Made by a program: the position numbers and the translations under genes. Positions 32,216 through 50,710 of a stretch of 64,000 nt of DNA are shown here, piece after piece (position 1 is the stretch's first letter; the number at the start of each line of letters is the position of its first letter). Source of the stretch: Adiantum capillus-veneris (lineage: Eukaryota > Streptophyta > Polypodiopsida > Polypodiales > Pteridaceae); NCBI GenBank assembly GCA_014529385.2, contig CM043964.1, positions 130,228,920 through 130,292,919 on the forward strand. The letters run 5' to 3'. The notes under the pieces were generated by a model. The model saw nothing but the letters and a program-made list of their open reading frames with translations. It ran no database searches and was not told where the DNA came from.

Positions 32216-33331
32216 CAACCTCTTGTAGTGGCCTTCTCCTTCGTCGATGGTCTGTACACTTAGCATTTCAGGAGCCAAATATCATGTAGGCATCATTGTA
32301 GAGACATACTTGAGTGACATCTATCTTCCTTCTCGTACTTGTATTCATGAACAATTGTTGCATTAGCCTTGTGTCATTGAGGTTTGTAGACTTGCTGAGA
32401 TCCATAGTTTAAGGACCCCCAAGCCAGTACAATAGTTGTGGATAGTGTTAGGCGGTCTAACATCACTTTGCACATGGATTCCATATCACATGAAAATTCT
32501 TCCTTGAGTTTTATGACACTTAATATCCCATACAACTAAAAATGCAATGATGGGATTTTTTTGGTTTGTACCAAAATCAATCTTGTTTGGATGCAAGTTC
32601 TATTATATGAGTGATTTGATAGGGCCAACATAATGATTATAGCTTATATAAAGACTCCATAATACATGTATAATCTGGATATTTTAGTGATTATGTTTTA
32701 AAGAGAACATAATTTAGAACATACTGTGGAAGCGAATATCCTCATGCATTGAGTTTCACTACTTTATAAGTGCCTCTAAAATTGTCATAGTTTGTTAGCT
32801 TTCAATGATTTTTAGAGTTTCTATGAAAATCTATGCAAGTCAAGGACACAACTATATTATGAAAACATCTTGATAGTAGTAATTAAAGTCTCTGTGTAGA
32901 AATACCGATAATAGGTCAATAGAGTGAGAAAAACATGATCTTCTTCTAGCTAATCATATTTCTAAAACAAAATCATGGTGCCTTAAAAACTATAGATTAT
33001 AAGCAATAACCCATTGAACTTACTAGGAAAAATTGTTTGACCATCACAAAAAATTTCTAAAGTCGTTAGGTTTGAATTAACCTTTCCATTTTGCTGTTTT
33101 TGTTGAAATGTACCACTACATCCACTTTGGAGGCTTGCCATGAACTGTTAGGTAAGGAAATTTAACCATTACTTATTTTTCACTTATAGGTTTGTCTTTC
33201 AACTTCATGCTCAAGTAATCATGAGAGAAAATGACATGCTAAGCAAGAGTATGATCTTTTTTTCCAAGACCCTAAATGGACACTTTTATGTTCTGCTAGG
33301 TTACCAAACTATGTTAAACTTTTTTACATAT

Positions 33332-33542
33332 GGTTTAGGTCTAATCCTTTACAGTATATTCTGAGATTAAAGCTGACATACTAGACCTAAGATTGGACAC
33401 CTAATATTAGGCCATAGCGATATCTCTATGGCCTAATATTAAGATATGGTGTTGACAATGCATTTACATTAGGTTTAGGTCTAATCCTTTACAGTATATT
33501 CTGAGATTAAAGCTGACATACTAGACCTAAGATTGGACACCT
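33332..33542. repeat. Exact 71-bp direct repeat around a hairpin
   Basis: GGTTTAGGTCTAATCCTTTA... occurs at 33332-33402 and 33472-33542 without a visible difference. The spacer contains a perfect inverted repeat TAATATTAGGCCATA (33402-33416) with its complement at 33427-33441. Confidence 0.9.
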
Positions 33543-34041
33543 TCTCAAGTGGGCCACTTCAATAATTGTTGGCATCACTAGAGATATTTGATATAACATT
33601 TTTTCCTTGTTTACTAAAAATTAGTAAACAAGGGGCTCTCTTTCTCCGGCCCTACGAGTAATGTGCTCCCTGTCTACAAGAAAGATAGAGAGAGATGGAG
33701 AGATTTACCTAAATGAATCTAGGATTAGCCAACAAGACATTGTAACCATCAACTTCATCATGCATAATATTGACTAAACACTATGCCGTACTCACACTAA
33801 CATCCTTAGTGTCCAATAGTGGGTGTACCTACAATTAGGTAACAATATATGCTCCCACATACCTATAGCTATTCTTATTTCTATGATTCCTTTCCACATT
33901 TTGTTTTAATGATTTTATGGAAGTTCAATGTTTTTTACAGTTCTCTATTCTTTTCTATTTTTTGAGCTGAACTCTATTTGAAATCTAGTGATTTCATAAA
34001 AACTACTAGTTTAAAAACCCGATTCTCTCTTCCTTTCTCTC

Positions 34042-34087
<46 letters not shown>

Positions 34088-34231
34088 ACAAGAGTAGTTT
34101 AGTTTTTGTTCTTTTAAAAGATTAATTTACCTTTCATTTTTTAATTTAACTCTCTCTCTATAGAGAGAGAGAGAGAGAGAGAGTTAACTTAATATCCCTT
34201 GAAATTAGAGAGAAGGCCCTTGAGGGAAGGG

Positions 34232-34300
<69 letters not shown>

Positions 34301-34509
34301 GAGACAAGGACAGAGAAGCATGGTGGCATTGGAGGAGATCTCTAACCTACAAACGACAAAATCCCAATGGTTGCACGATCTCAACCTAGCAAACTCCACT
34401 TGTACGTGTTGTGATGGCACCTCTCCTTGTCATGCAACACCATAGGCTGTCAAGGTAAATCTCTCGCCCAATTATAATTTAACTTGGTAAATCAAGGTCG
34501 AGCTTGTGG

Positions 34510-35050
34510 TGAGCAAAGCTCGATGAGTTAATAAAATTCAACTACGTAACTCATTGAATTACGTGGGTGATGGACGAGTGAAATGTTTTTTCAATAAAAT
34601 AACTTAGCTAGTTATCAAAATTCGACCACATAACTCACTGAATTACATGGATGATGAATGTTATCTACATAACTCGACGAGTTACATGGACAACATGCAT
34701 GGCTTGAAATGGAGTGTCCTTCATGCAAGCATGCCATGTAACTCAATGTCGCCGTGGCCATTTGTGGTGGCCACCAAGTAATTCGTCAAGTTACGTGACC
34801 ATGCCACTGTGGCCACTAGTGGTGGCTAAGTAACTCATCGAGTTATGTGGTGGTCTACTACGTAACTTGCCAAGTTACATGGATGTAGCACCAAGGCTAT
34901 TTATGGCGGCCACATTGGAACTCGAGGAGTTCTATGGCGGCCAAAGATGCATCTTGTCATGTTAATGTGGCTTTGACCACTCAGACATGCGTGGTGAGCC
35001 ACCATGGAGTTTGTCGAGTTCCGCAGTGGACACATTACTTGCCGAGTTTG
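34510..35050. repeat. Cluster of GTAACTC-GAGTTAC palindromes
   Basis: Around nine imperfect palindromes, often followed by ATGG or GTGG, lie 30-90 bp apart. Examples are ATAACTCGACGAGTTACATGG at 34670, GTAACTCATCGAGTTATGTGG at 34830 and GTAACTTGCCAAGTTACATGG at 34864. They are embedded in GTGGCCAC-rich sequence with no coding potential. Confidence 0.75.
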
Positions 35051-35450
35051 TTGCAATGGGTAGAACTAGCCTTTTTTTTTGGTATTTATGACACTAACTG
35101 AGAGCTGGAGCTTCAGCACAATGAGGTTAATTTGGTAAGTTCTTTGCGTCCCTGATGTCACGCCAGGGACCCAAGATGCACATAGTGAAGTATAGTTTAT
35201 CTTGCACCTACCCCCAAATGGTTACTATAAAGTCTACTCTCCGAAAAATAATTCTTTAAAAGAGGTTAACATTACACAACTTACTCTAAAAACTGTTCCT
35301 TCCTAAGAGGACAATTACTTCCATTTATCTTAGATTTAATCAAAACTATTAACACCTTTCATTCACCAAAAAATGACTCTTTATACAAGGTGCCGCTTTT
35401 GAATGAGTGTTACATGCCTGATCTCACTTATATGAGATGTTTTGACATTG

Positions 35451-42517
<7,067 letters not shown>

Positions 42518-42745
42518 AGCACCGGCTCTTTACACACACACACACACACACACACACAAAGCTCGGTCTCTCTCACAAGAGGCTTATCAACACGCACAGA
42601 TAAGGCGCCCTCTCTCTCTCTCAAGTCCCCACCGTTGATCAGACGTTGACGCCACGACGAAATCTCTTTAAGGGTACATCCCACCGACCTAGCTTCGTGT
42701 TCACAGTTCCAAGCACAGAATACTCACGATCTGAAAATTGGAATG

Positions 42746-42783
<38 letters not shown>

Positions 42784-43059
42784 TAAACGTCAAACCTCAA
42801 ATCCTCCATGCTTACAACTGTCGTATGGCCCCGCCTCCGCGCAGTTCCACAAACTTTATGACTCGTGAGTAGTGAGCGTTTTACGTCCAAGACTCATAAA
42901 TTGTTTTTTTTTTCTTTTTTGGCCTGCCAGGCTGCCAGTGCCATAAGAGTTCCTGAAAAGTGTGTCTCGCATCTTAGGCTATGGTCACGCGACACTTAGT
43001 TACCAGTTCTACATAACTAAGCCTACTGGCTCCGCTTTAAAAAAATTGTAGTACTTGAA

Positions 43060-43343
43060 ATATTCCTCCCCCCTTGCACCATCTCAGCATGCCTCCGCTC
43101 TTCTCCCCCACTTTTCCCCTTCTCCCCTGCTTCTGTTCCCTTCCTCCCACGCTCCTCCAGGCCGCACCACCTCCTCTTCCCTCTCCTACTCCTCTTGTCG
43201 TGCATTTCCTTCCCCACTTCTCTTGCCCTAGCTTTTGCAAGGCTCTGCGGCAGAAACAGATCCTTGCCTATGACATTTGCTTCCTTGCGGTTCTACAAAC
43301 TTGCTCTTGTTGCTACTGCAGTTCTGCTCAAAATGGCTCGCAC

Positions 43344-43397
<54 letters not shown>

Positions 43398-43669
43398 CCC
43401 AACTGCACACTTGTCGCCTTTTGCATGCGCATGCACCACCATCCACCGAGCTCGAGTTCCAGAGCGACCTTTTTTATGCAAACTGCATGAGGAGATTCTC
43501 CTCTTCTTTTTATTTTTAAAAAGTGTATCACCTACTAAGCTATTGCACAATATTTATAGCAGACCGCAAGGCTCTCCGCCATGGTCTCATGCAATTGGAA
43601 GCTAGTTTATTCGATGCAGTTGATTGGTACCTGGAGGTGACAACCCGAGTATGCAAGATAATTGCCGAG

Positions 43670-43760
<91 letters not shown>
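43060..43760. repeat. Pyrimidine-rich tract and two microsatellites
   Basis: C/T-rich sequence 43068-43230, (GA)n 43347-43396, and (GT)n(GA)n 43673-43759. Frames here are artefacts. Confidence 0.9.
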
Positions 43761-44334
43761 GACCAGCCTACCAGAGCCAATGACAGAATTTAAAGGGCTA
43801 CCTTAAATGTCTAATGACAGGCATGTGCAACTTATGCCCTTCTACATTGAAGGACAAAATTTACAATTGCCCTTCTAAAGACCAAAAGGAAAATTTTGCA
43901 CCCATCTACATCAAAATACCAAAAAAACTAATATTTCACTTATATTATACTCTCATACATTAATAATTCACTTATCTCACACTCTTTCATGCATTTTAAC
44001 CATTCTTTTAATATAACTTTGACAAAATTCATTATTTACACAATGTATTCTCAAACAGCAGTCCATGGACCACAACTTGGTAAATTTTTAAAGATTACAC
44101 AAAAATAGAGCAAATGAAACCAATGACATAATGAATATGAGTTCATTTCCATCTTTTAACTACAAAATTGGAGAGTAAAAACTGCCTTGAAATTAGAAGA
44201 TTAAAGTCCTTCGATACCAATACAATGCAAAAGAGCCCTCGATACAAAATCATATCGCTTGGCTTGAATATCCAAGCAAATAAAACTCCAAAGCAACAAT
44301 CAATTTGTTTCCAAGCTTGCTCTCCTTCGCTTCC

Positions 44335-46438
44335 TCATAGAGTCCACATATCAAAGCATTCTTCCCACAATACATCTTGAGGACATGAAGCCTTCGGAGT
44401 ATTGAGTCCAACAAACATTGCTAAGCCCAATGATGCAAGTGACAATCTATTACGAGACTTGTTTTTTATCTCATTCATTTTTGAGAAGCCTCTTTCACAT
44501 GCAATTGATGAAAGTGGAAGTAGAAGTACAACTCTCCATAATTTCATGGTCCATGAAAAAGATACCTCTTATTCTTCATATATGGTTGCAACAATCTTGC
44601 CAAGCTGAATGCATACTCTTACCTTTGAAGCAGTTACGAATGCGTGTGATAAAAGATTTGCATTCTTCTTCATTGATGAAAGAGTTGGCTCCTTTTCCAA
44701 TTAAATTTTGCACAATACATCTAGCCACCTTATTATAAAGAAATCTAGTTTTTGTAAGTCCTAATCATAATCTATCGAGCTAAAGTACTTTGCCGCCTCA
44801 AAGAGATTGAAATCAACCTTAAAATGATTTCACAATGAATCCACTAGGCTTGATGCACATAATTTCCATGTAAGCCATATTATTCACCACCCCCTGCAAA
44901 GTTTCATGTGGATCAAGAACATCCTCGTCACACATATGGCCAAGATGTAGTGCATGAGATTGTGTATTTCCTAAGGAATCAATGTAATCAATGATGCCAT
45001 GTTGATTTATCACCTTGGAAAAAAAAGTTGAGTATACATGGCCTCACACCCAAATACATTCCCCAGAAAAGCCATTTGCAAAGACTCTATAACAACCTTC
45101 AAATGGCGATAGCAGAAATATCAATGTGATCCTCTTGAAGTTTACAATTCAAGACATTGAGCTCTCCAAGGACATCTGCAAAGAAGTGAAAAAGAAACTG
45201 TATTTTGTAGTTTGTGAGGTATGCATACAAGTCTGCTTCTTCTGCCTTCAAGACAATCAATAAAGTTCGCGCATTAAGCGCACTACCCCTATCATAACTT
45301 GACCTTTTGAGAGCCAACGAACATTGTGCATTTTTAACAACTTCATCTTTCCATTGTGACCAACATTGAAGTCCTTTACAACTTTTGCCAATGATAGATG
45401 GTTCTTTGCGGATTTGGAAACCCATTCATACAACTTGTTGGCCACTTTGTTCACAAATTTGAATTCATTGTATAGTTTGAATGCATCATCTGCAATTAAG
45501 GACTCCCTATGTGCAACAAAATGAAAACTCAAAAGATGCGACACATCCTTCTTTAATCTCAAAACCACACCATTATTAGCACCTATCGTAACACTGGCAC
45601 CATCAATTGGAATGCCTATCATTTTATGCAATGTAAGCTTCATTTTGACCAGAAATGCCATCTAGGTGGTATACAAGCTTTCAACTTTAACATTTTTGGC
45701 ATGCAACAAATCCATAAATGACATGCATATAATAGGCCCATTTCCATTCTCTCGCATGTAAGTAACATAAATAATTATGTATTGTTGAGTGCTCACATCT
45801 GTACTCTCATCAATTTGCAAACAATAACAGGGACTAGCAACAATTTTCCCTTTTAGTCTCTTCAAATAGATCTATTTGATGGAATTTGCAAACTCCTTTC
45901 TAGCACTTTCGCTCAAATAAGCTAAATATTTACTTGCAATTGGCATATTCGATGTCCGCATGAAATGATGAAAATTGCAAAGCTTTGAAAACTCATCAAA
46001 AGGAAAATTTCTACGAACCACAAACCACAAAGTTTGCATGACTGAGATGATTCTTTCTCTCTCCTCATTTGTCAACACTGCAATGTGTTTCTCTATGGGA
46101 ACTATGGTTTGTTTAGTGTAAGCATCCCATATTGCCTTCGCATCTGAATGCGGACTTGACATCGCATGCTCATCTAATGTAGACCTTTGCAAGATTGAAA
46201 AACGTTCTCCACTAAATTGAGTCTTTTGATGTGCAAAGATGCACCACCTACATTTGACTCTCTCTTTTCCATTATTATCAATAATTGGAAAAGCCCAAGG
46301 ATGAGGTATCATCCAGCTTTCTATCCATCGTAGTGCATACTTCTTTTTGCTAGAACTACCTTCAGCCTCATTGTTACCTAAAGTTGTAGTAGCTGCCTCA
46401 CCGGCCTCTTTGTCTAGAGAAAGTTGAGGATCATGCAA
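44335..46438 (-). pseudogene. hAT transposase (BED finger, DUF4371, dimerisation domain)
   Basis: Read on the minus strand from ATG at 46438. A BED-like zinc finger (VKCRWCIFAH, then LDEHAMSSPHSDA) comes first. Next is the catalytic-region block LQIDESTDVSTQQYIIIYV with PIDGASVTIGANNGVV, followed by HNVRWLSKG. The C-terminal hAT dimerisation domain is LLPLSSIACERGFSKMNEI with NRLSLASLGLAMFVG. In-frame TAG stops lie at 45872-45874 and 45662-45664, and frames change near 45257 and again after 45099, so it is inactive. The type resembles the ZNF862/KRAB-C-dimerisation-like hAT lineage, from memory only. Confidence 0.8.
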
Positions 46439-46823
46439 GCCAAGGACTTGTTGAATGGTCCTCTACTTTTTGTTTTTCTTAGGTTGTCCAAGAGTGGACA
46501 TCTACCAATAAATTCCAAGAACACATTATAAACTATCTTTATGACTACAAAAGCTATATTAAAATATACAAACCAATTTTTTAAAAATAAAAACACTTGC
46601 GATACATTGATTGAAACAAAAGAAATACATCTTTGATGGCCAAAATCTAGTCCAAAAGAAAGTTACATTGATTGAAACAAAAGAAATACACCTTTGATGG
46701 CCAAATGTAACTTTCTTTTGGACTAGATGTTGCCCAAGATGTATTTCTTTTGTTTCAATCTGGCTTACATGGCAATTATGTACATCAAAAGCTTGGTGAA
46801 CTCATTGTCAAATCATTTTAAGG

Positions 46824-47339
46824 TTGATTTTGATCTCTTTAATTGAGGCGGCAATGTACTTTAGCCCAAAGGATTATGATCAGGACTTACAAAAACTAGA
46901 TTTCTTTACGATAAGGTGGCTAGATGTATTGTGCAAACATTTTGGAAAAGGAGCCAACTCTTTCATTAATGAAGAAGAATGCAAATCTTTTATCACACAC
47001 ATTCATAAATGCTTCAAAGGTAAGAGTATGCATTCAGCTTGGCAAGATTATTGCAACCATGAAGAATGAGAGGTATCTTTTCCATGGACCATGAAATTAT
47101 GGAGAACTCCATTTCTACTTCCACTTTCATCAGTTGCCTGTGAAAGAGACTTCTCAAAAATGAATAAGATAAAAAACAAGTCTCAAAATAGATTGTCGCT
47201 TGCATCATTGGGCTTAGCAATGTTTGTTGGATTCAATACTCCAAAGGCTTCATGTCCTCGAGACGTATTGTGGGAAGAATGCTTTGATATGTGGAAATCT
47301 ATGAGGAAACAAAGGATAGCAAGCTTGGAAACAATCTGA
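46824..47339 (+). pseudogene. Inverted partial copy of the hAT transposase 3' end
   Basis: On the plus strand two frames read DYDQDLQKLDFFTIRWLDVL and LLPLSSVACERDFSKMNKI with NRLSLASLGLAMFVGFN. This is the mirror of the minus-strand C-terminal region, with a frame change near 47070. It is part of the right inverted arm. Confidence 0.8.
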
Positions 47340-47844
47340 TTGTTGCTATGGAGTTTTATTTGCTTGGATATTCAAGCTAGGCCATATGATTTTGTATCGA
47401 GGGCTCTTTTGCATTGTATTGGTATTGAAGGACTTCTAATCTTCTTTCAAGGTAGTTTTTATTCTCCAATTTTGTACTTAAATGATGGAAATGAACTCAT
47501 ATTCGTTATGTCATTGGTTTCATTTGCTCTATTTCTGTGTACTCTTTAAACACTTACCAAGCTGTGGTCCATGGATTGTGGTTTGAGAATACATTGTTTA
47601 AATAATGAATTTTGTCGAAGTTATATTAGAAGGATGGTTAAAATGCATGGAAGAGTGTGAAATAAGCGAAATATTAATGTATGAGAATATAAGATAAGTG
47701 AAATATTAGTTTTTTTTGTATTTTGATGTAGATAGGTGGAAAATTTTCCTTTTGTTCAAAAGAAGGGCAATTGTAAATTTTGGCCTTCAATGTAGAAGGG
47801 CATAAGCTGCACATGACTGTCATTAGACATTTGGCTTAGCCCTT

Positions 47845-48635
47845 CACATCCCATCACACTGATTTGAATGGCATCAAAAACTATCGCTGATAAGATTTTT
47901 CCACTGTCGCAGACTTGTTGTCTTTTTGTGCACTAAAGCCGTAAAATTACAAATGCATTAAAATCCAATGCCGATAACGTTGTGAAACTTTGCCAAAATT
48001 AGCATAGTTGCAAATCTTCGAGCTTAGTTTTACAGCGCCTCGCCATGGTGAGGCTTAGTTATCTAAAAAGTAATGGATAACTAAGCCTTGCGTGACCATG
48101 CCCTTACATTTGTGCCGCTTTGAAATTCAAAAATATTGCTTAAGAGAAAGAGGAAAAGGAAATTTACCTCCTAGATTTTCACAAAAATAGTGTAAAAATA
48201 TTAAAAATTAGGTCAATTTTTCAAAATTTCATCTTAGAAACCTCATCAAGAGGAATTGTGTAAGGTTCTAAAAATGATTTTTCCCAAACACTGTGTGACT
48301 CACGAGTCATTAGCTCAAATCTTGGAGTGGGTTTGAAGGACTCCATAGTATTTTAAAAGATATGCACTACCAAATAGAACCCTTCCCTATGGAAGGATAC
48401 CGTTTCAGCTTGCCCTTCTGTCGTAATAACAAAATAACACAAAATTTACAAGTCAATTTTTACTGAATAGCATAAGATTGTTATTCAATTTATCGCTCTC
48501 TCTCCTTGCACTTGGCAATCAACAATTGGTTGCTTTTTCAAGCAAGTAAAAAATAATTGCTTCAATAGAGAGTTCCACGACGACAAACTCTCCCTTCACA
48601 AACTTGACATCTAGTGCTCTCTCTCTCTCTCTCAC

Positions 48636-48727
<92 letters not shown>

Positions 48728-49122
48728 TTAGTTCTGGCATGTTGCTATTTCCTTAGTATAATTTGCTAGGATTGTTGGCCAACGGTGCCCTTGGTGTATA
48801 ACCAGCTTGAATTCACTAGGTTTTTTTTTTTTAGTAGTACCTTAATGGTATCTAACCCTTGGTTGTTTATTGGGTTAAGTGGGGTGGATGCATTGCCTTG
48901 CTATATCCTTGGTATAATTGGCTAGGTTTGGAAACCTTGGGTGAATAATGGCTTGAATTCGCTAAACGATATTAGAGGGTGGTACCTTAATGGTACCTAA
49001 CCCTTGTAGTTAAAAGGGGTTATGATCATTTGGTGCGTTTCTTGGCTCTGTAAACCCTGTCATTTTTTGCTTAACTTCACGGTGGCTCCCTCCTGATGAG
49101 TCTACGCTACAATACCCTCTAA

Positions 49123-49194
<72 letters not shown>

Positions 49195-50705
49195 CTAGGC
49201 GATGCTGCTGTATACCAGTACCTCTTGATGCTGGGCCCGCCATCTTGCACTGGAGGAATGTGACCACTAGCTCCAAATGCTATAAAAGGTGATCTCCCAT
49301 GCTCAGTTAGCATTGGTATTGTATGCTTCTGTGGTGTATGTGTGTACTTGAGAGTTGTTGTTTGTACATTGGGATTGTGAGGGTGTTACCCGCAAGAGGT
49401 GTAGTGTTGACGTTGTCGGCTCTATGGCAAAAGGTAAGGATAAGCAGGCTATTGTGGAGCTGGCTGCTCCGACTTAATCTCAGGTGACCTATGGCATTAA
49501 TATGGACTACTGTCCGAACGCTTGGATGTGATATGATTCACTTGTTGTTATGGTATTCTTCATGCATATGCCGGAATATATATAAATGGCAACTTCTACT
49601 GTAACATTTACAACACTGGCCTTTTTCACCTTACGGGTTTAAAAAAGGCTTTCAATTTTGGTTAACTTATCATTGGCATATACATGTGCATCCTTTTGTC
49701 TGCGGCTTTGGTTTTAAAATTTCTTTTGAGGTTGGGATACCTGGCAATGCATATCTACATGCTTTTTCATAGGCATGTTTTAAGAATGCCTTGAATTGCT
49801 GTTTTAGCTAAAATGAAATGAAACAAGCTCTTGGTGAATGGCCCTATATGATAGGGTTGACCTTTTGTGGGGCTAAACATATGGCATGGTATACTCTGTT
49901 ATGGCTGGCACGACTGGTATGATATTGATGTTGTGCCTTTGAGGTTGTTATCGAGCTTACCACCATTACCGCTTGGTTTCAATGTATACTGTTTTAGTGT
50001 TGTGGATATAGAGCCTTAACATTTGCTCACTTAGCCATGAATGGGTGGTTGTGTACAAGGTTATGGTGGATTGTGGCCACAATGGTTATTCTACTGATGT
50101 GTGCTTCTGAGGTTGGTACTGAGCTTACCATTTTTTCTCAGCTACGGTCTATGCCGATTTAGTGTTATGTATATTGACCCTTTGTAAAATTGCTCAACAT
50201 GGGTGAATATGGTTATTAATGGTTGTGAACAGGGTTATGATTGATTGTGTCTGATTATGGTTAAGTGAATGGTTATGAAAGGTTGTGGATTATGTTAGAT
50301 ACGGTTGTAAATGGGCTACTCATGAGGTTGTAAATGGCTGCTTATTGCATGAAAGTTATGGGCCATGGTGACTCACTTTCCTAGATTTTTGAACAAATGT
50401 GGAGCTATGGAATATCCCATCTATATGTTGTATGTTTTAGGGGAGTACCACTCATACTTACTACCTTACATGTGGTTTCGACTCCGTCTAGGGAGGTGTA
50501 GGACTTACTAACATCCTTTTATGTGAGAGGAGGTAACTCCAACGTATAGATTGACTGCACGTATGAGCACTGTCACTGACCATGAAGAAATAGTGGCAAT
50601 TAATGTCAAACTCTGTAAATTCAAGAAACTTGTATATGTGGCCAACTTCAAGGCTGAATTGCCTCATAAAACTCGTCTCCGACCTTATCTCATAGAGCTT
50701 GCAAA
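47845..50705. other. Non-coding interval with microsatellites and a degenerate duplication
   Basis: (CT)n(CA)n at 48617-48725 and (CT)n at 49124-49190. A degenerate ~165-bp tandem duplication lies at 48740-49015 (CCTTAATGGTA, CTAACCCTTG and GGCTTGAATTC-type blocks occur twice). A palindrome AGGCTTAGTTATC...GATAACTAAGCCT is at 48050-48087. GGTTGTGAATGG-like degenerate repeats lie at 50190-50340. Only very short reading frames; no gene recognised. Confidence 0.6.
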
Positions 50706-50710
50706 GCTAA

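Larger units (their letters stand above)
26429..32230 (+). mobile_element. Complete CACTA (En/Spm) transposon, non-autonomous
   Basis: 5802 bp. The left terminus is CACTACAAGAGG at 26429-26440 and the right terminus is its exact reverse complement at 32219-32230. The 3-bp target duplication GCC lies at 26426-26428 and 32231-32233. Subterminal repeats of AGCGACGCT/GCGTCGCTA crowd both ends (26453-26555 and 32015-32215), as expected for TNPA-type binding sites. The inside holds microsatellite arrays, a captured HMA gene fragment, a TNPD C-terminal region with introns and a second multi-exon ORF. The catalytic Transposase_21 region is not seen, so it would need help in trans. Confidence 0.93.
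32234..35450. other. Non-coding debris between the CACTA element and the host gene
   Basis: No gene recognised. It contains the terminus near 33324 of an inverted-repeat element, a 71-bp exact repeat pair, three (GA)n tracts (34049-34085, 34160-34182, 34233-34296), and a field of short palindromes at 34510-35050. Confidence 0.6.
43793..47844 (-). mobile_element. hAT element with ~1-kb inverted arms
   Basis: The ends are AAGGGCTA at 43793 and TAGCCCTT at 47844. The similarity continues inward for about 1.06 kb (43793-44855 against 46783-47844), including transposase coding sequence, at roughly 90 per cent by eye. A complete minus-strand hAT gene relic fills 46438-44335, and the right arm holds a second copy of its 3' part in opposite orientation. 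No 8-bp target duplication is visible. The centre (46603-46790) carries a tandem duplicate plus inverted copy of the same short sequence. Confidence 0.75.

Noticed and set aside
33402-33441. TAATATTA in a stem, resembling a geminivirus replication origin
   Set aside because: The required TAATATTAC is not in a loop, no Rep gene is near, and AT palindromes are common here.
43074-43605. Overlapping frames in the pyrimidine-rich stretch
   Set aside because: Low-complexity C/T sequence followed by a GA tract. No motif, and both strands are equally open.
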